This document shows, piece after piece, positions 28,901 to 40,032 of a DNA stretch of 64,000 nucleotides. The notes beneath the pieces were generated by a model that had not been told where the DNA came from, searched no databases, and saw only the letters and a list, made by a program, of their open reading frames with translations. Where the stretch lies: assembly GCA_028753945.1 (NCBI GenBank), contig JAPNXP010000008.1, positions 4,588,001 through 4,652,000 on the forward strand, in the 5' to 3' direction. Numbering within the stretch: position 1 is the first letter of the stretch; the number at the start of each line of letters is the position of its first letter. The DNA is from Hexactinellida sp. DTS-2022 (taxonomy: Eukaryota; Porifera; Hexactinellida). Position numbers and translations under genes: made by a program.

Positions 28901-31500
28901 GCATTTGTCCTTTCTATTTATAGCACATTCTACTAAAGTAGAACCTCGTCACGCATATGATATTGTACGCATTTTGCGTACAATATATAGCACATTATAC
29001 TATAGTTGACCTTCGTTTGGATCCAAAATTCATTATTTCCACCAATAACTTATTGAAAGCATTTGTCCTTTCTATTTATAGCACATTCTACTAAAGTTGA
29101 ACCTCGTCAAGCATATAATATTGTACGCATTTTGCGTACAATATATAGCACATTATACTATAGTTGACCTTCGATTGGATTCGCAATTTATTATATTCAT
29201 CAATAACTAATTGAAAGCATTTGTCCTTTCTATTTATAGCACATTCTACTCAAGTAGAACCTCGTCAAACATATAATATTGTACGCATTTTGCGTACAAT
29301 ATATAGCACATTATACTATAGTTGACCTTCGTTTAGATTAGAAATTCATTATATCCACCAATAACTTATTGAAAGCATTTGTCCTTTCTATTTATAGCAC
29401 ATTCTACTAAAGTAGAACCTCGTCACGCATATGATATTGTACGCATTTTGCGTACAATATATAGCACATTATACTATAGTTGACCTTCGTTTGGATTCGA
29501 AATTTATTATATCCACCAATAACAGATTGAAAGCTTTTGTCCTTTCTATTTATAGCACATTCTACTCAAGTCGAACCTCGTCACGCATATAATATTGTAC
29601 GCATTTTGCGTACAATATATAGCACATTATACTATAGTTGACCTTCGTTTGGATTCGAAATTTATTATATCCACCAATAACTTATTGAAAGCATTTGTCC
29701 TTTCTATTTCTAGCACATTCTACTCAAGTAGAACCTCGTTACGCATATAATATTGTACGCATTTTGCGTACAATATATAGCACATTATACTATAGTTGAC
29801 CTTCGTTTGGATTCGAAATTTATTATATCCACCAATAACTTATTGAAAGCATTTATCCTTTCTATTTATAGCACATTCTACTAAAGTAGAACCTCGTCAC
29901 GCATATGATATTGTACGCATTTTGCGTACAATATATAGCACATTATACTATAGTTGACCTTCGTTTGGATCCAAAATTCATTATTTCCACCAATAACTTA
30001 TTGAAAGCATTTGTCCTTTCTATTTCTAGCACATTCTACTCAAGTAGAACCTCGTCACGCATATAATATTGTACGCATTTTGCGTACAATATATAGCACA
30101 TTATACTATAGTTGACCTTCGTTTAGATTAGAAATTCATTATATCCACCAATAACTTATTGAAAGCATTTGTCTTTTCTATTTATAGCACATTCTACTCA
30201 AGTAGAACCTCGTCACGCATATAATATTGTACGCATTTTGCGTATAATATATAGCACATTATACTATAGTTGACCTTCGTTTGGATTAGAAATTTATTAT
30301 ATTCACCAATAACTTATTGAAAGCATTTGTCCTTTCTATTTATAGCACATTCTACTCAATTAGAACCTCGTCACGCATATAATATTGTACGCATTTTGCG
30401 TATAATATATAGCACATTATACTATAGTTGACCTTCCTTTGGATCCGAAATTCATTATTTCCAACAATAACAGAATGAAAGCATTTATCCTTTCTATTTA
30501 TAGCACATTCTACTCAAGTAGAACCTCGTCACGCATATAATATTGTACGCTTTTTGCGTACAATATATAGCACATTATACTATAGTTGACCTTCCTTTGG
30601 ATCCGAAATTCATTATTTCCAACAATAACAGAATGAAAGCATTTATCCTTTCTATTTCTAGCACATTCTACTCAAGTAGAACCTCGTTACGCATATAATA
30701 TTGTACGCATTTTGCGTACAATATATAGCACATTATACTATAGTTGACCTTCGTTTGGATTAGAAATTTATTATATTCACCAATAACAGATTGAAAGCAT
30801 TTGTCCTTTCTATTTATAGCACATTCTACTCAAGTAGAACCTCGTCACGCATAATATTGTACGCTTTTTGCGTACAATATATAGCACATTATACTATAGT
30901 TGACCTTCCTTTGGATCCGAAATTCATTATTTCCAACAATAACAGAATGAAAGCATTTGTCCTTTCTATTTATAGCACATTCTACTAAAGTAGAACCTCG
31001 TCACGCATATAATATTGTACGCTTTTTGCGTACAATATATAGCACATTATACTATAGTTGACCTTCCTTTGGATCCGAAATTCATTATTTCCAACAATAA
31101 CAGAATGAAAGCATTTATCCTTTCTATTTATAGCACATTCTACTCAAGTCGAACCTCGTCAAGCATATAAAATTGTACGCATTTTGCGTACAATATATAG
31201 CACATTATACTATAGTTGACCTTCGTTTGGATTTGAAATTTATTATATTCACCAATAACAGATTGAAAGCATTTGTCCTTTCTATTTATAGCACATTCTA
31301 CTCAAGTAGAACCTCGTCACGCATAATATTGTACGCTTTTTGCGTACAATATATAGCGCATTATACTATAGTTGACCTTCCTTTGGATCCGAAATTCATT
31401 ATTTCCAACAATAACAGAATGAAAGCATTTGTCCTTTCTATTTCTAGCACATTCTACTAAAGTAGAACCTCGTCACGCATATAATACTATAGTTGACCTT
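23000..31500 (+). repeat. Higher-order repeat with 3,870-bp unit
   Basis: Blocks at 26,921-27,590 and 30,791-31,460 repeat at exactly 3,870 bp. Left of the hAT insertion the same pair is 4,033 bp apart (26,657 against 30,690), which equals 3,870 plus the 155-bp element and its 8-bp duplication. The copy containing the MITE and the copy without it are otherwise colinear. A local extra duplication of about 434 bp (27,616/28,050) is present only in the left copy. Confidence 0.85.
26658..26812. mobile_element. hAT-type MITE inserted in the satellite
   Basis: A 155-bp non-satellite sequence is bounded by inverted ends CAGAGGCGTAGC and GCTACGCCTCTG. It is flanked by an exact 8-bp duplication, CTCGTTAC (26,650-26,657 and 26,813-26,820). 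TIRs starting CAG with 8-bp target duplications are the hAT pattern. The matching place in the next higher-order copy (about 30,683-30,690) reads straight through, which is a natural empty site. It has no coding capacity. Confidence 0.92.
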
Positions 31501-34500
31501 CCTTTGGATCCGAAATTCATTATTTCCACCAATAACAGATTGAAAGCATTTGTCCTTTCTATTTATAGCACATTCTACTCAAGTAGAACCTCGTCACGCA
31601 TATAATATTGTACGCATTTTGCGTATAATATATAGCACATTATACTATAGTTGACCTTCGTTTGGATTAGAAATTTATTATATTCACCAATAACTTATTG
31701 AAAGCATTTGTCCTTTCTATTTATAGCACACTCTACTCAATTAGAACCTCGTCACGCATATAATATTGTACGCATTTTGCGTATAATATATAGCACATTA
31801 TACTATAGTTGACCTTCCTTTGGATCCGAAATTCATTATTTCCAACAATAACAGAATGAATGCATTTATCCTTTCTATTTCTAGCACATTCTACTCAAGT
31901 AGAACCTCGTCACGCATATAATATTGTACGCTTTTTGCGTACAATATATAGCACATTATACTATAGTTGACCTTCCTTTGGATCCGAAATTCATTATTTC
32001 CAACAATAACAGAATGAAAGCATTTATCCTTTCTATTTCTAGCACATTCTACTCAAGTAGAACCTCGTTACGCATATAATATTGTACGCATTTTGCGTAC
32101 AATATATAGCACATTATACTATAGTTGACCTTCGTTTGGATTCGAAATTTATTATATCCACCAATAACAGATTGAAAGCTTTTGTCCTTTCTATTTATAG
32201 CACATTCTACTCAAGTCGAACCTCGTCACGCATATAATATTGTACGCATTTTGCGTACAATATATAGCACATTATACTATAGTTGACCTTCGTTTGGATT
32301 CGAAATTTATTATATCCACCAATAACTTATTGAAAGCATTTGTCCTTTCTATTTCTAGCACATTCTACTCAAGTAGAACCTCGTTACGCATATAATATTG
32401 TACGCATTTTGCGTACAATATATAGCACATTATACTATAGTTGACCTTCGTTTGGATTCGAAATTTATTATATCCACCAATAACTTATTGAAAGCATTTG
32501 TCCTTTCTATTTATAGCACATTCTACTAAAGTAGAACCTCGTCACGCATATGATATTGTACGCATTTTGCGTACAATATATAGCACATTATACTATAGTT
32601 GACCTTCCTTTGGATCCGAAATTCATTATTTCCAACAATAACAGAATGAAAGCATTTATCCTTTCTATTTCTAGCACATTCTACTCAAGTAGAACCTCGT
32701 TACGCATATAATATTGTACGCATTTTGCGTACAATATATAGCACATTATACTATAGTTGACCTTCGTTTGGATTCGAAATTTATTATATCCACCAATAAC
32801 AGATTGAAAGCTTTTGTCCTTTCTATTTATAGCACATTCTACTCAAGTCGAACCTCGTCACGCATATAATATTGTACGCATTTTGCGTACAATATATAGC
32901 ACATTATACTATAGTTGACCTTCGTTTGGATTCGAAATTTATTATATCCACCAATAACTTATTGAAAGCATTTGTCCTTTCTATTTCTAGCACATTCTAC
33001 TCAAGTAGAACCTCGTTACGCATATAATATTGTACGCATTTTGCGTACAATATATAGCACATTATACTATAGTTGACCTTCGTTTGGATTCGAAATTTAT
33101 TATATCCACCAATAACTTATTGAAAGCATTTGTCCTTTCTATTTATAGCACATTCTACTAAAGTAGAACCTCGTCACGCATATGATATTGTACGCATTTT
33201 GCGTACAATATATAGCACATTATACTATAGTTGACCTTCGTTTGGATCCAAAATTCATTATTTCCACCAATAACTTATTGAAAGCATTTGTCCTTTCTAT
33301 TTATAGCACATTCTACTAAAGTTGAACCTCGTCAAGCATATAATATTGTACGCATTTTGCGTACAATATATAGCACATTATACTATAGTTGACCTTCGAT
33401 TGGATTCGCAATTTATTATATCCACCAATAACTTATTGAAAGCATTTGTCTTTTCTATTTCTAGCACATTCTACTCAAGTAGAACCTCGTCACGCATATA
33501 ATATTGTACGCATTTTGCGTACAATATATAGCACATTATACTATAGTTGACCTTCGTTTGGATTCGAAATTTATTATATCCACCAATAACTTATTGAAAG
33601 CATTTGTCCTTTCTATTTCTAGCACATTCTACTCAAGTAGAACCTCGTTACGCATATAATATTGTACGCATTTTGCGTACAATATATAGCACATTATACT
33701 ATAGTTGACCTTCGTTTGGATTCGAAATTTATTATATCCACCAATAACTTATTGAAAGCATTTGTCCTTTCTATTTATAGCACATTCTACTAAAGTAGAA
33801 CCTCGTCACGCATATGATATTGTACGCATTTTGCGTACAATATATAGCACATTATACTATAGTTGACCTTCGTTTGGATCCAAAATTCATTATTTCCACC
33901 AATAACTTATTGAAAGCATTTGTCCTTTCTATTTATAGCACATTCTACTAAAGTTGAACCTCGTCAAGCATATAATATTGTACGCATTTTGCGTACAATA
34001 TATAGCACATTATACTATAGTTGACCTTCGATTGGATTCGCAATTTATTATATTCATCAATAACTAATTGAAAGCATTTGTCCTTTCTATTTATAGCACA
34101 TTCTACTCAAGTAGAACCTCGTCAAACATATAATATTGTACGCATTTTGCGTACAATATATAGCACATTATACTATAGTTGACCTTCGTTTAGATTAGAA
34201 ATTCATTATATCCACCAATAACTTATTGAAAGCATTTGTCCTTTCTATTTATAGCACATTCTACTAAAGTAGAACCTCGTCACGCATATAATATTGTACG
34301 CATTTTGCGTACAATATATAGCACATTATACTATAGTTGACCTTCGTTTAGATTAGAAATTCATTATATCCACCAATAACTTATTGAAAGCATTTGTCCT
34401 TTCTATTTCTAGCACATTCTACTCAAGTAGAACCTCGTCACGCATATAATATTGTACGCATTTTGCGTACAATATATAGCACATTATACTATAGTTGACC

Positions 34501-34544
34501 TTCGTTTGGATTTGAAATTCATTATATCTACCAATAACAGATTG
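26813..34544 (+). repeat. 158-bp tandem satellite array, right segment
   Basis: Continuation of the same array in the same orientation to its right edge. The last clear monomer stops in CAATAACAGATTG at 34,544. A degraded match (ATTTGCCTTTACTAT against the usual ATTTGTCCTTTCTATT) trails to about 34,565, where a fragment of a pogo-like MITE begins. The first recognisable MTRR exon starts about 120 bp further on. Confidence 0.96.
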
Positions 34545-34560
34545 TACTCTATTTGCCTTT

Positions 34561-34626
34561 ACTATCGGATTTTCTTACTTTATTTCTATACAAAGAATTG
34601 ATTTGAAAAAACCGGTTTCGACTGTA
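34561..34626 (-). mobile_element. Pogo-like MITE end at the satellite border
   Basis: Read on the minus strand this starts TACAGTCGAAACCGG and matches, with a few differences, the sequence at 35,652-35,717 on the plus strand, through to AATCCGATAGT. Only one end is seen; the satellite replaces the other. The ACAGT...terminus with an adjoining TA fits the pogo/Tigger class. Confidence 0.6.
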
Positions 34627-34661
34627 TTTGTTCCCTCTTAAATAATATTAATTATTCCTAG

Positions 34662-37276
34662 GATCCCTTCGGGTTTCGGGCGGGAGACGCAGTTGGCATT
34701 CTCTGTCCTAACGACGAGTCGGAAGTAGAATATTTGATAAACAGACTCAATCTTAGAGAATCAGCTGATCGCATTATTAAACTAAATATTCTTCCTTTCA
34801 ACACTAAAAGTGGTTTGTTTCTAATTATAATATAGTCCTTAGTTAGGATATAAGGATAAATATACCTGCAGTAAACTCACGTTATAACCAAGTCGGATAT
34901 AACGAATTACCTGCTTATAACGAAATTATATACACAGTCAACTTCCGTTAATTTTTGAAATTTAAAATGAAAAATAATTTGGTCGATCGAATTAACGAGT
35001 ATTCGAATTTAGGAATTCCCCAGACGGATAAAGTATTTGATTTTACTCCGCTTATAACGAAATATACAAAGTGTCCCTTATACTTCGTTATAACAGTAGT
35101 TCACTGTATATTAATTCTATATTTCTGCATTCCATTGGTTACTATCTGTTGCTATAGGAGCAGTTATCCCGCCTTACATTCCAGAGAATTGCACCGTGAG
35201 AGAACTTCTGTCGCATCATCTCGATATTAGAGGGGCGCCTAAAAAGGTGCGTTCCTTTCTACCACATTAGTTGCTATGTTACAAGCGATTTTAGGTTCCA
35301 ATATTTGGTTATATAATAGCTAACTAGCTTACTGTTTAAACAGCATTTTAATATCTTTGGAAAAATGTTTTATTGATGCATTAAATTTATTTATTTAATA
35401 TCTTTTGAAAAATGTTTATTATGCATGAAACTCATTTATTTATTAACTTTGGAAAAAAATTCGATAATGCATTAAACTCATTTATTTATAACTTTGGAAA
35501 AAATGTTTGATTATGCATTAATCTCATTAATTCATTAAGTTATTTATTTCTATTTACAGTCATTACTTTGGGTGCTAGCCCAATACACAACTGATAGAGA
35601 AGAGAGGTTTAGATTAGCAAAGTTAGCAAGCAAGCAAGGTAAATATATATATACAGTTGAAACCGGTATTTTCTAACCAATTCTTTGCATGAAATAAAGT
35701 AAGAAATATCCGATAGTTAGAATAAACCGATTGAAAATATAACAAAATTGGAAATTCCTATACATTTAGAATTTTCATGCACAGCAAATTAATATTTAAC
35801 ATCCAAATTCACCTTTGCGAAGCCGGGTTTTTATATTGAAAAGGTGTTTTTGTAGTTGTTGTTGTTTATTTAAGGGGACCGAAACAATGCATGTATTAAC
35901 CGGAATTTCTTATTATCCATTGTTTACTAAGGAGATTATATTTGACATTATAGATATCATATCCATAGTATGTAATGTTTTATATTACAGTCGACTCCGC
36001 TTAATAGAGTCACCTCGGGACCAGGTTGCTTTGACCCCATTAAGCGGAGAAATCTATTAACCGAAAAAAGCCAAAATGTAATTCCGACCTATATAAATCC
36101 CTGTAAAATTTGACCCCATTAAGCGGAGAAATCTATTAACCGATGGCTCTATTAAGCGGAGTCGACTGTAATTACAGTAAAACCTTCAAAAGTGAACAGT
36201 AATGTATTATAATGCTTCTATAATATTGTCCCTATAGGGTCTGTTGAATACAGTCAGCTTATTAGAGAGCAATCTGCTACACTTATGGATATTCTATATT
36301 TGTTCCCTTCGTGTAATCCTCCCTTATCGAGACTAATTGGTGAGATTGTATAGAACTACAGTAGAACCTGCATAATCCGATTAATCCGACCCTCTATAAT
36401 CCGGAATTCAGCAGAACCGACACTTTTCCTTATCCAAATGAGCGTCGGATTATATGCATTAGAGCCTGCATAATCCGACATTTGGCAATCCGATATTTTA
36501 ACTTATCCCAACGTGTGTCGGATTAGACAGGTTCTACTGTACTCTGTTAATGTTAGTTCTGAAGGGACTCGATTTGATAAATGTATTGGTGACCGAATTA
36601 TTTAATTTTATATAATTGTGCTGGAAAAAAATGAGTGTGAAATTATATAATTCAAAAATTATTGGTGGGCGAATTTATTATTTTCTGTGAAAAAATTTAT
36701 TTAATATTAATTCTTAAACACTTCTTTGTATATGTATATTTGTTGTATATTTGTTGTTGTATATTTGGTTGAACATTGAACAAAATATTAGCAAAGAGCA
36801 ATAAGTTACCTTTATATACATAGTATTCTAATTAAGAATTTCTTTATATTTATATTTGTAAAAACCTGCTGAAACTTGAACTTTTCTGCTAACGAGTATA
36901 CTGTCTACTCTCCATATAATAATTATGTCATTTCAATAAAATGCTTAGAAAACTGCTTATTTATTTATACAAGAATCTATCTGGAATGTGCTTTTAAAGA
37001 CACAATAATATTTAATTAATTATTATAAATTTAGAAATTCTACTGCCCTTGAGTCCGAGATATTATTCAATTTGCAGGTAAGCACTTTCTGTTTGAGAGA
37101 ATTAATTGCTGATTATACGTATTGTACGTTGTGATTAATCTTTGGTTGTATGTTGTTTGTTTAGTTGTTTGTTTGTTTGTTTGGTTGGTTGGTTGGTTGG
37201 TTGGTTGTTTGTTTGTTTGTGTGTATGTTTGTTTATTTGTTTATTTGTTTATTTGTTTATTTGTTTGTTTATTTGT

Positions 37277-37337
<61 letters not shown>

Positions 37338-39688
37338 GTATCTGTTTCAGATTTGTGAGAGGGCCAAGGGGTTCAAATTCAGCCCCATTATGAATTCTCC
37401 CTTTATATTTTGTTATTATTTGTTTGTGTTTATTCCCTAGTTCACCTTTGAAGTCTGAAAATAGAATAAAGATAGCTTTCAGTTTAATTAAACTCAACAA
37501 CAGAGATTGGCATCCTACTAACAGGTAACACAGCTAGCTTAAATGCTGTAATTATAATGTCACCTATTGTACAGTCAGTCTGATTAATACGGACAACTTT
37601 CGTCTGTTTAATATGAAAACTTTTATTATGAACAAGCCCTATGGTCCCAATTTAACAACTTACATAGGGTTTGTATTAAGTTGAGTTCGCTTATTATGAA
37701 GTCTCTCTATTATACACACAATTATTGTCCCTTGAATGTTCATAATAAAAGACTTGACTGTATAAATTACATATTTAATAAGCTAATAAATTGTTGTATG
37801 TATTTAAATATGTAAATATTTGTATTTCTAAATTTAAATGATTAGATTTGGTCTGTGTACAAGCTGGCTGAATAAATTAGCAAATAAATTCATTGAAGGA
37901 CATGAACAGAAAGTAAGTTTGTTGTTATTTACTATACTTCAAAGCTAACACCTATTATACTGTTTAGATCCAGCTGTCTATATTGGCTCGGATGGTTAAT
38001 CCCTTTCACTTGCCAGACGATCCGTCTCGACCTATTATTATGGTCGGACCAGGAACTGGAGTGGCTCCCTACCTAGGATTCCTAGAACACAGGTATTAGC
38101 TCTAGACTATTCTTATAAGTAAACACACTTTATAAGTAAATACTGTAGCACGTACACTTATAAGTAAATACAGTAAAACCTCCAAATTATAGACAAAAAT
38201 TAGAAAATTAACTTACAGTCTACTCCGCTTATTAAAGTCACCTCGGGACCAGGTTACTTTGACCCCATTAAGCGGAGAAATCTATTAACCGGTGGCTCTA
38301 TTAAGTGGAGTCGACTGTAATTATGTACACTTTATAATTACATTAGTAATACGTTCACATTTCTGTTCCTCCAGTACCTTTTTAATACAAATTATGCAAT
38401 GGTATCGATAATATTATTGTTTGTTGTAGACAGATACTCAAATCTGAGCAGGGAAAGAAATTAGGAAAATCTGTTTTATTTTTCGGATGCAAACATGAGG
38501 ATGGAGATTTCTTATTCAAGTAAGAATTATTTATTTATTAAATCTGATATTTTATAAAGGAATTACTTATATATTGGCCAGCACCTTTTCTAATGCAATT
38601 TTCAGGTACGCAAGGTTATTTTTTTAATAAAAATTTACCATTGCGAAATTGTGTTAGTATATTGAAAGGTGTTGACCAATATATAAGTACAGTGGTGTTT
38701 ACCTAATAGCAATTGCTTTAATAGCAATAATAATAATAATATTGCTCTATTAGTAAGTTATTTCAGTCCCCAAGCGAGCATATAATATTAACTATGTTCC
38801 TCTAATAGCAAGTTCGCCTATTAGCAATCAAATTCCATGCAAAATGCGACTTTCTATTACTATTGTATTACTATACAGTATACACCATTAGTTATATTGT
38901 GAATCTACAATGTATTTGGTTACGAATACTATTGTATTACTATACACTTTTATCACTGTACCCCCCCACAGGGACGAGATTATCTCCTATACAACTAACG
39001 GCACACTGACAGAACTACATTTATCTTTCTCTCGAGATAAGGAGTGCCCTTATCGGTACGTACAGGATCGAATGCGGGAGAATGGAAAGGAGTTAGTTAG
39101 ACTGATTACAGAGGAGAGAGCTGTGGTGTATTTGTGTGGAGATTCTGATAATATGGCTCCTGATGTTAAAGCCGCGTGGATTGGAATATTCGAGAAGTTT
39201 GGAGGTGAATTCCAGACTGGTATCATAGTAACGCTTTTAAGAGCGTATGTACAGTAGAACCTCGTTAGTACGAACACGGTTAATACGAACTCCGGATAAA
39301 GCGAACAAACAGTTCCACAAAATCAGGTCCCTACAATGGCTATTCAATGGGTATTACTCCGGTTAATACGAACTCCGGATAAAGCGAACACATTTTTACC
39401 GTCCGTTGGTGTTCGTATCAACGAGGTTCTACTGTACTTATAAATCGGATAAACCTTTTAATATAAAAACCCGGCTTCGCAAAAGTGAATTTGATGCTTT
39501 CAAGGGACAAAAATTGTGTTCATAATAGAGAGACTTCATAATAAGCGAACTCACCTTAATACAAACCCTATTTATGCACTAATGTAATAACAAACTTATT
39601 CTATATAGGAATGACTACAGAAGAAGCCACTGCTTTTATAAAAGAACTTCAGAAGTCCAAACAGTATTTGCAGGATATTTGGGCCTAA
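34662..39688 (+). CDS. MTRR: Methionine synthase reductase, C-terminal 379 residues (5'-incomplete)
   Basis: MTRR is a diflavin enzyme that uses NADPH, FAD and FMN to reactivate cob(II)alamin on methionine synthase. Eleven GT-AG exons join in frame: 34,662-34,809; 35,158-35,246; 35,560-35,638; 36,238-36,339; 37,035-37,077; 37,441-37,524; 37,846-37,912; 37,968-38,092; 38,430-38,519; 38,972-39,204; 39,609-39,688. Seen in order: [12 protein letters not shown] (connecting/FAD region), [46 protein letters not shown], the FAD motif [22 protein letters not shown] (NADPH phosphate loop), [38 protein letters not shown] and the family's terminal YLQDIW. HLPDDPS and the terminal YLQDIW are features of MTRR rather than of cytochrome P450 reductase or nitric oxide synthase. 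The FMN (flavodoxin) domain and the start of the FAD domain are absent; nothing in the satellite encodes them. The first exon opens at a splice acceptor (TTCCTAG), not a start codon. TAA ends at 39,688. Confidence 0.93.
34869..35106. mobile_element. Pogo-like MITE (TATAACG family) in MTRR intron
   Basis: Ends read CAGTAAACTCACGTTATAAC and, inverted, CAGTGAACTACTGTTATAAC. A second end-like start (CAGTCAACTTCCGTT) at 34,935 suggests a composite of two copies. Other members lie at 39,807 and 39,878. An open frame across this stretch is the element read through into the MTRR exon and is not a gene. Confidence 0.7.
35652..35717 (+). mobile_element. Pogo-like MITE end, partner of the satellite-border fragment
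   Basis: Starts TACAGTTGAAACCGG and carries TTCTTTGCATGAAATAAAG and ATCCGATAGT, in the opposite orientation to 34,561-34,626. The far end is unclear. Confidence 0.55.
35986..36170. mobile_element. Pogo-like MITE, TCGACTCCGCTTAATAGAG family
   Basis: Inverted ends CAGTCGACTCCGCTTAATAG and CTATTAAGCGGAGTCGACTG are near perfect and flanked by TA. The inside holds two copies of CCCCATTAAGCGGAGAAATC. Related copies are at 38,214-38,319 and 42,829-42,979. Confidence 0.85.
36357..36541. mobile_element. Pogo/Tigger-like MITE, GAACCTGCATAATCCGA family
   Basis: Ends CAGTAGAACCTGCATAATCC and GGATTAGACAGGTTCTACTG are flanked by TA. TAATCCGAC-type half sites repeat internally. No coding capacity. Confidence 0.82.
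37144..37336 (+). repeat. GTTT/GGTT and (GTT)n microsatellite in MTRR intron
   Basis: A run of GTTTGTTT and GGTTGGTT (37,144-37,278) passes into more than 18 GTT repeats to 37,336. Open frames over it (poly-Cys, poly-Leu, poly-Val, poly-Asn on the other strand) are artefacts of the repeat. Confidence 0.95.
37570..37762. mobile_element. Pogo-like MITE, TTATTATGAAC family
   Basis: Starts TACAGTCAGTCTGATTAATA and ends CATAATAAAAGACTTGACTG-TA. Internal marks are ATAGGGTTTGTATTAAGTTG and TCCCTTGAATGTTCATAATA. Fragments or copies recur at 39,497-39,569, 46,956-47,138 and 50,816-51,015. Confidence 0.78.
38214..38319. mobile_element. Pogo-like MITE, short copy of the GACTCCGCTTAAT family
   Basis: Begins TACAGTCTACTCCGCTTATT and ends TAAGTGGAGTCGACTGTA. 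It keeps the GTCACCTCGGGACCAGG and GACCCCATTAAGCGG blocks of the copy at 35,986 but lacks about 80 bp of its middle. Confidence 0.8.
38688..38961. mobile_element. Pogo-like MITE, TAATAGCAA family, ending at an MTRR splice acceptor
   Basis: Starts TACAGTGGTGTTTACCTAAT and holds several TAATAGCAA/TTAGCAA half sites. The right end is degraded and finishes TTTATCACTGTA, directly before the C-run and CAG acceptor of the exon at 38,972. Relatives are at 43,452, 44,210, 46,665, 56,253 and 63,853. Confidence 0.65.
39250..39436. mobile_element. Pogo/Tigger-like MITE, AGAACCTCGTTAGTACGAAC family
   Basis: Near-perfect inverted ends CAGTAGAACCTCGTTAGTAC and GTATCAACGAGGTTCTACTG are bounded by TA. It lies in the last MTRR intron. 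Its terminal AGTAGAACCTCGT is identical to a 13-mer in most satellite monomers. Confidence 0.88.
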
Positions 39689-39877
39689 TGGAATGAATGC
39701 ATATTTATTGTTTGTATTGAGTCTTGCATGTTACTTGCTCTCTGATATTCAACTTTTGATTTAATTCTTTTTGTAAGACAATCAGTTATATTACAATTAG
39801 TATACAGTTAACTCTCGTTATAACACGAATTATGGGTTATTATTGAATCTGATAATTCTAAAATTACCCTGTAACTA

Positions 39878-40032
39878 CAGTTAACTCTCGTTATAACGAA
39901 GTGCTTGGGACCTGTAAATTCCTTCGTTATATACGGACATTCGTTATAAGCGGTAATAATTAATGCATTTAGTGCTCTGGGGGGAAATCTCCATTTCGTT
40001 ATATCCGACTTCGTTATAACGGGAGTTTACTG
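39878..40032. mobile_element. Pogo-like MITE, CTCTCGTTATAACGAAG family
   Basis: Ends CAGTTAACTCTCGTTATAAC and CGTTATAACGGGAGTTTACTG. TA flanks the left end only. Internal CGTTATA half sites repeat. An incomplete sister copy begins at 39,807. Confidence 0.82.

Noticed and set aside
426..31460. Repeated open frames of 60-95 codons (KAFVLSIYSTFY type) across the satellite
   Set aside because: They follow the monomer period, mostly open with TTG or lie in an arbitrary frame, and their stops fall at fixed monomer positions. They are translations of the repeat.
1..34544. CRISPR-like array
   Set aside because: There are no unique spacers. The whole 158-bp unit repeats with point variants, in a eukaryotic intron-bearing context.
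34955..35230. 91-codon open frame with a hydrophobic stretch
   Set aside because: It spans a MITE and reads the MTRR exon 35,158-35,246 in the wrong frame.
35815..36060. 81-codon open frame
   Set aside because: It lies in an MTRR intron and runs into the MITE at 35,986; no codon or domain support.
37122..37500. Poly-Cys, poly-Val, poly-Leu and poly-Asn open frames
   Set aside because: All come from the GTT/GTTT microsatellite and its complement.
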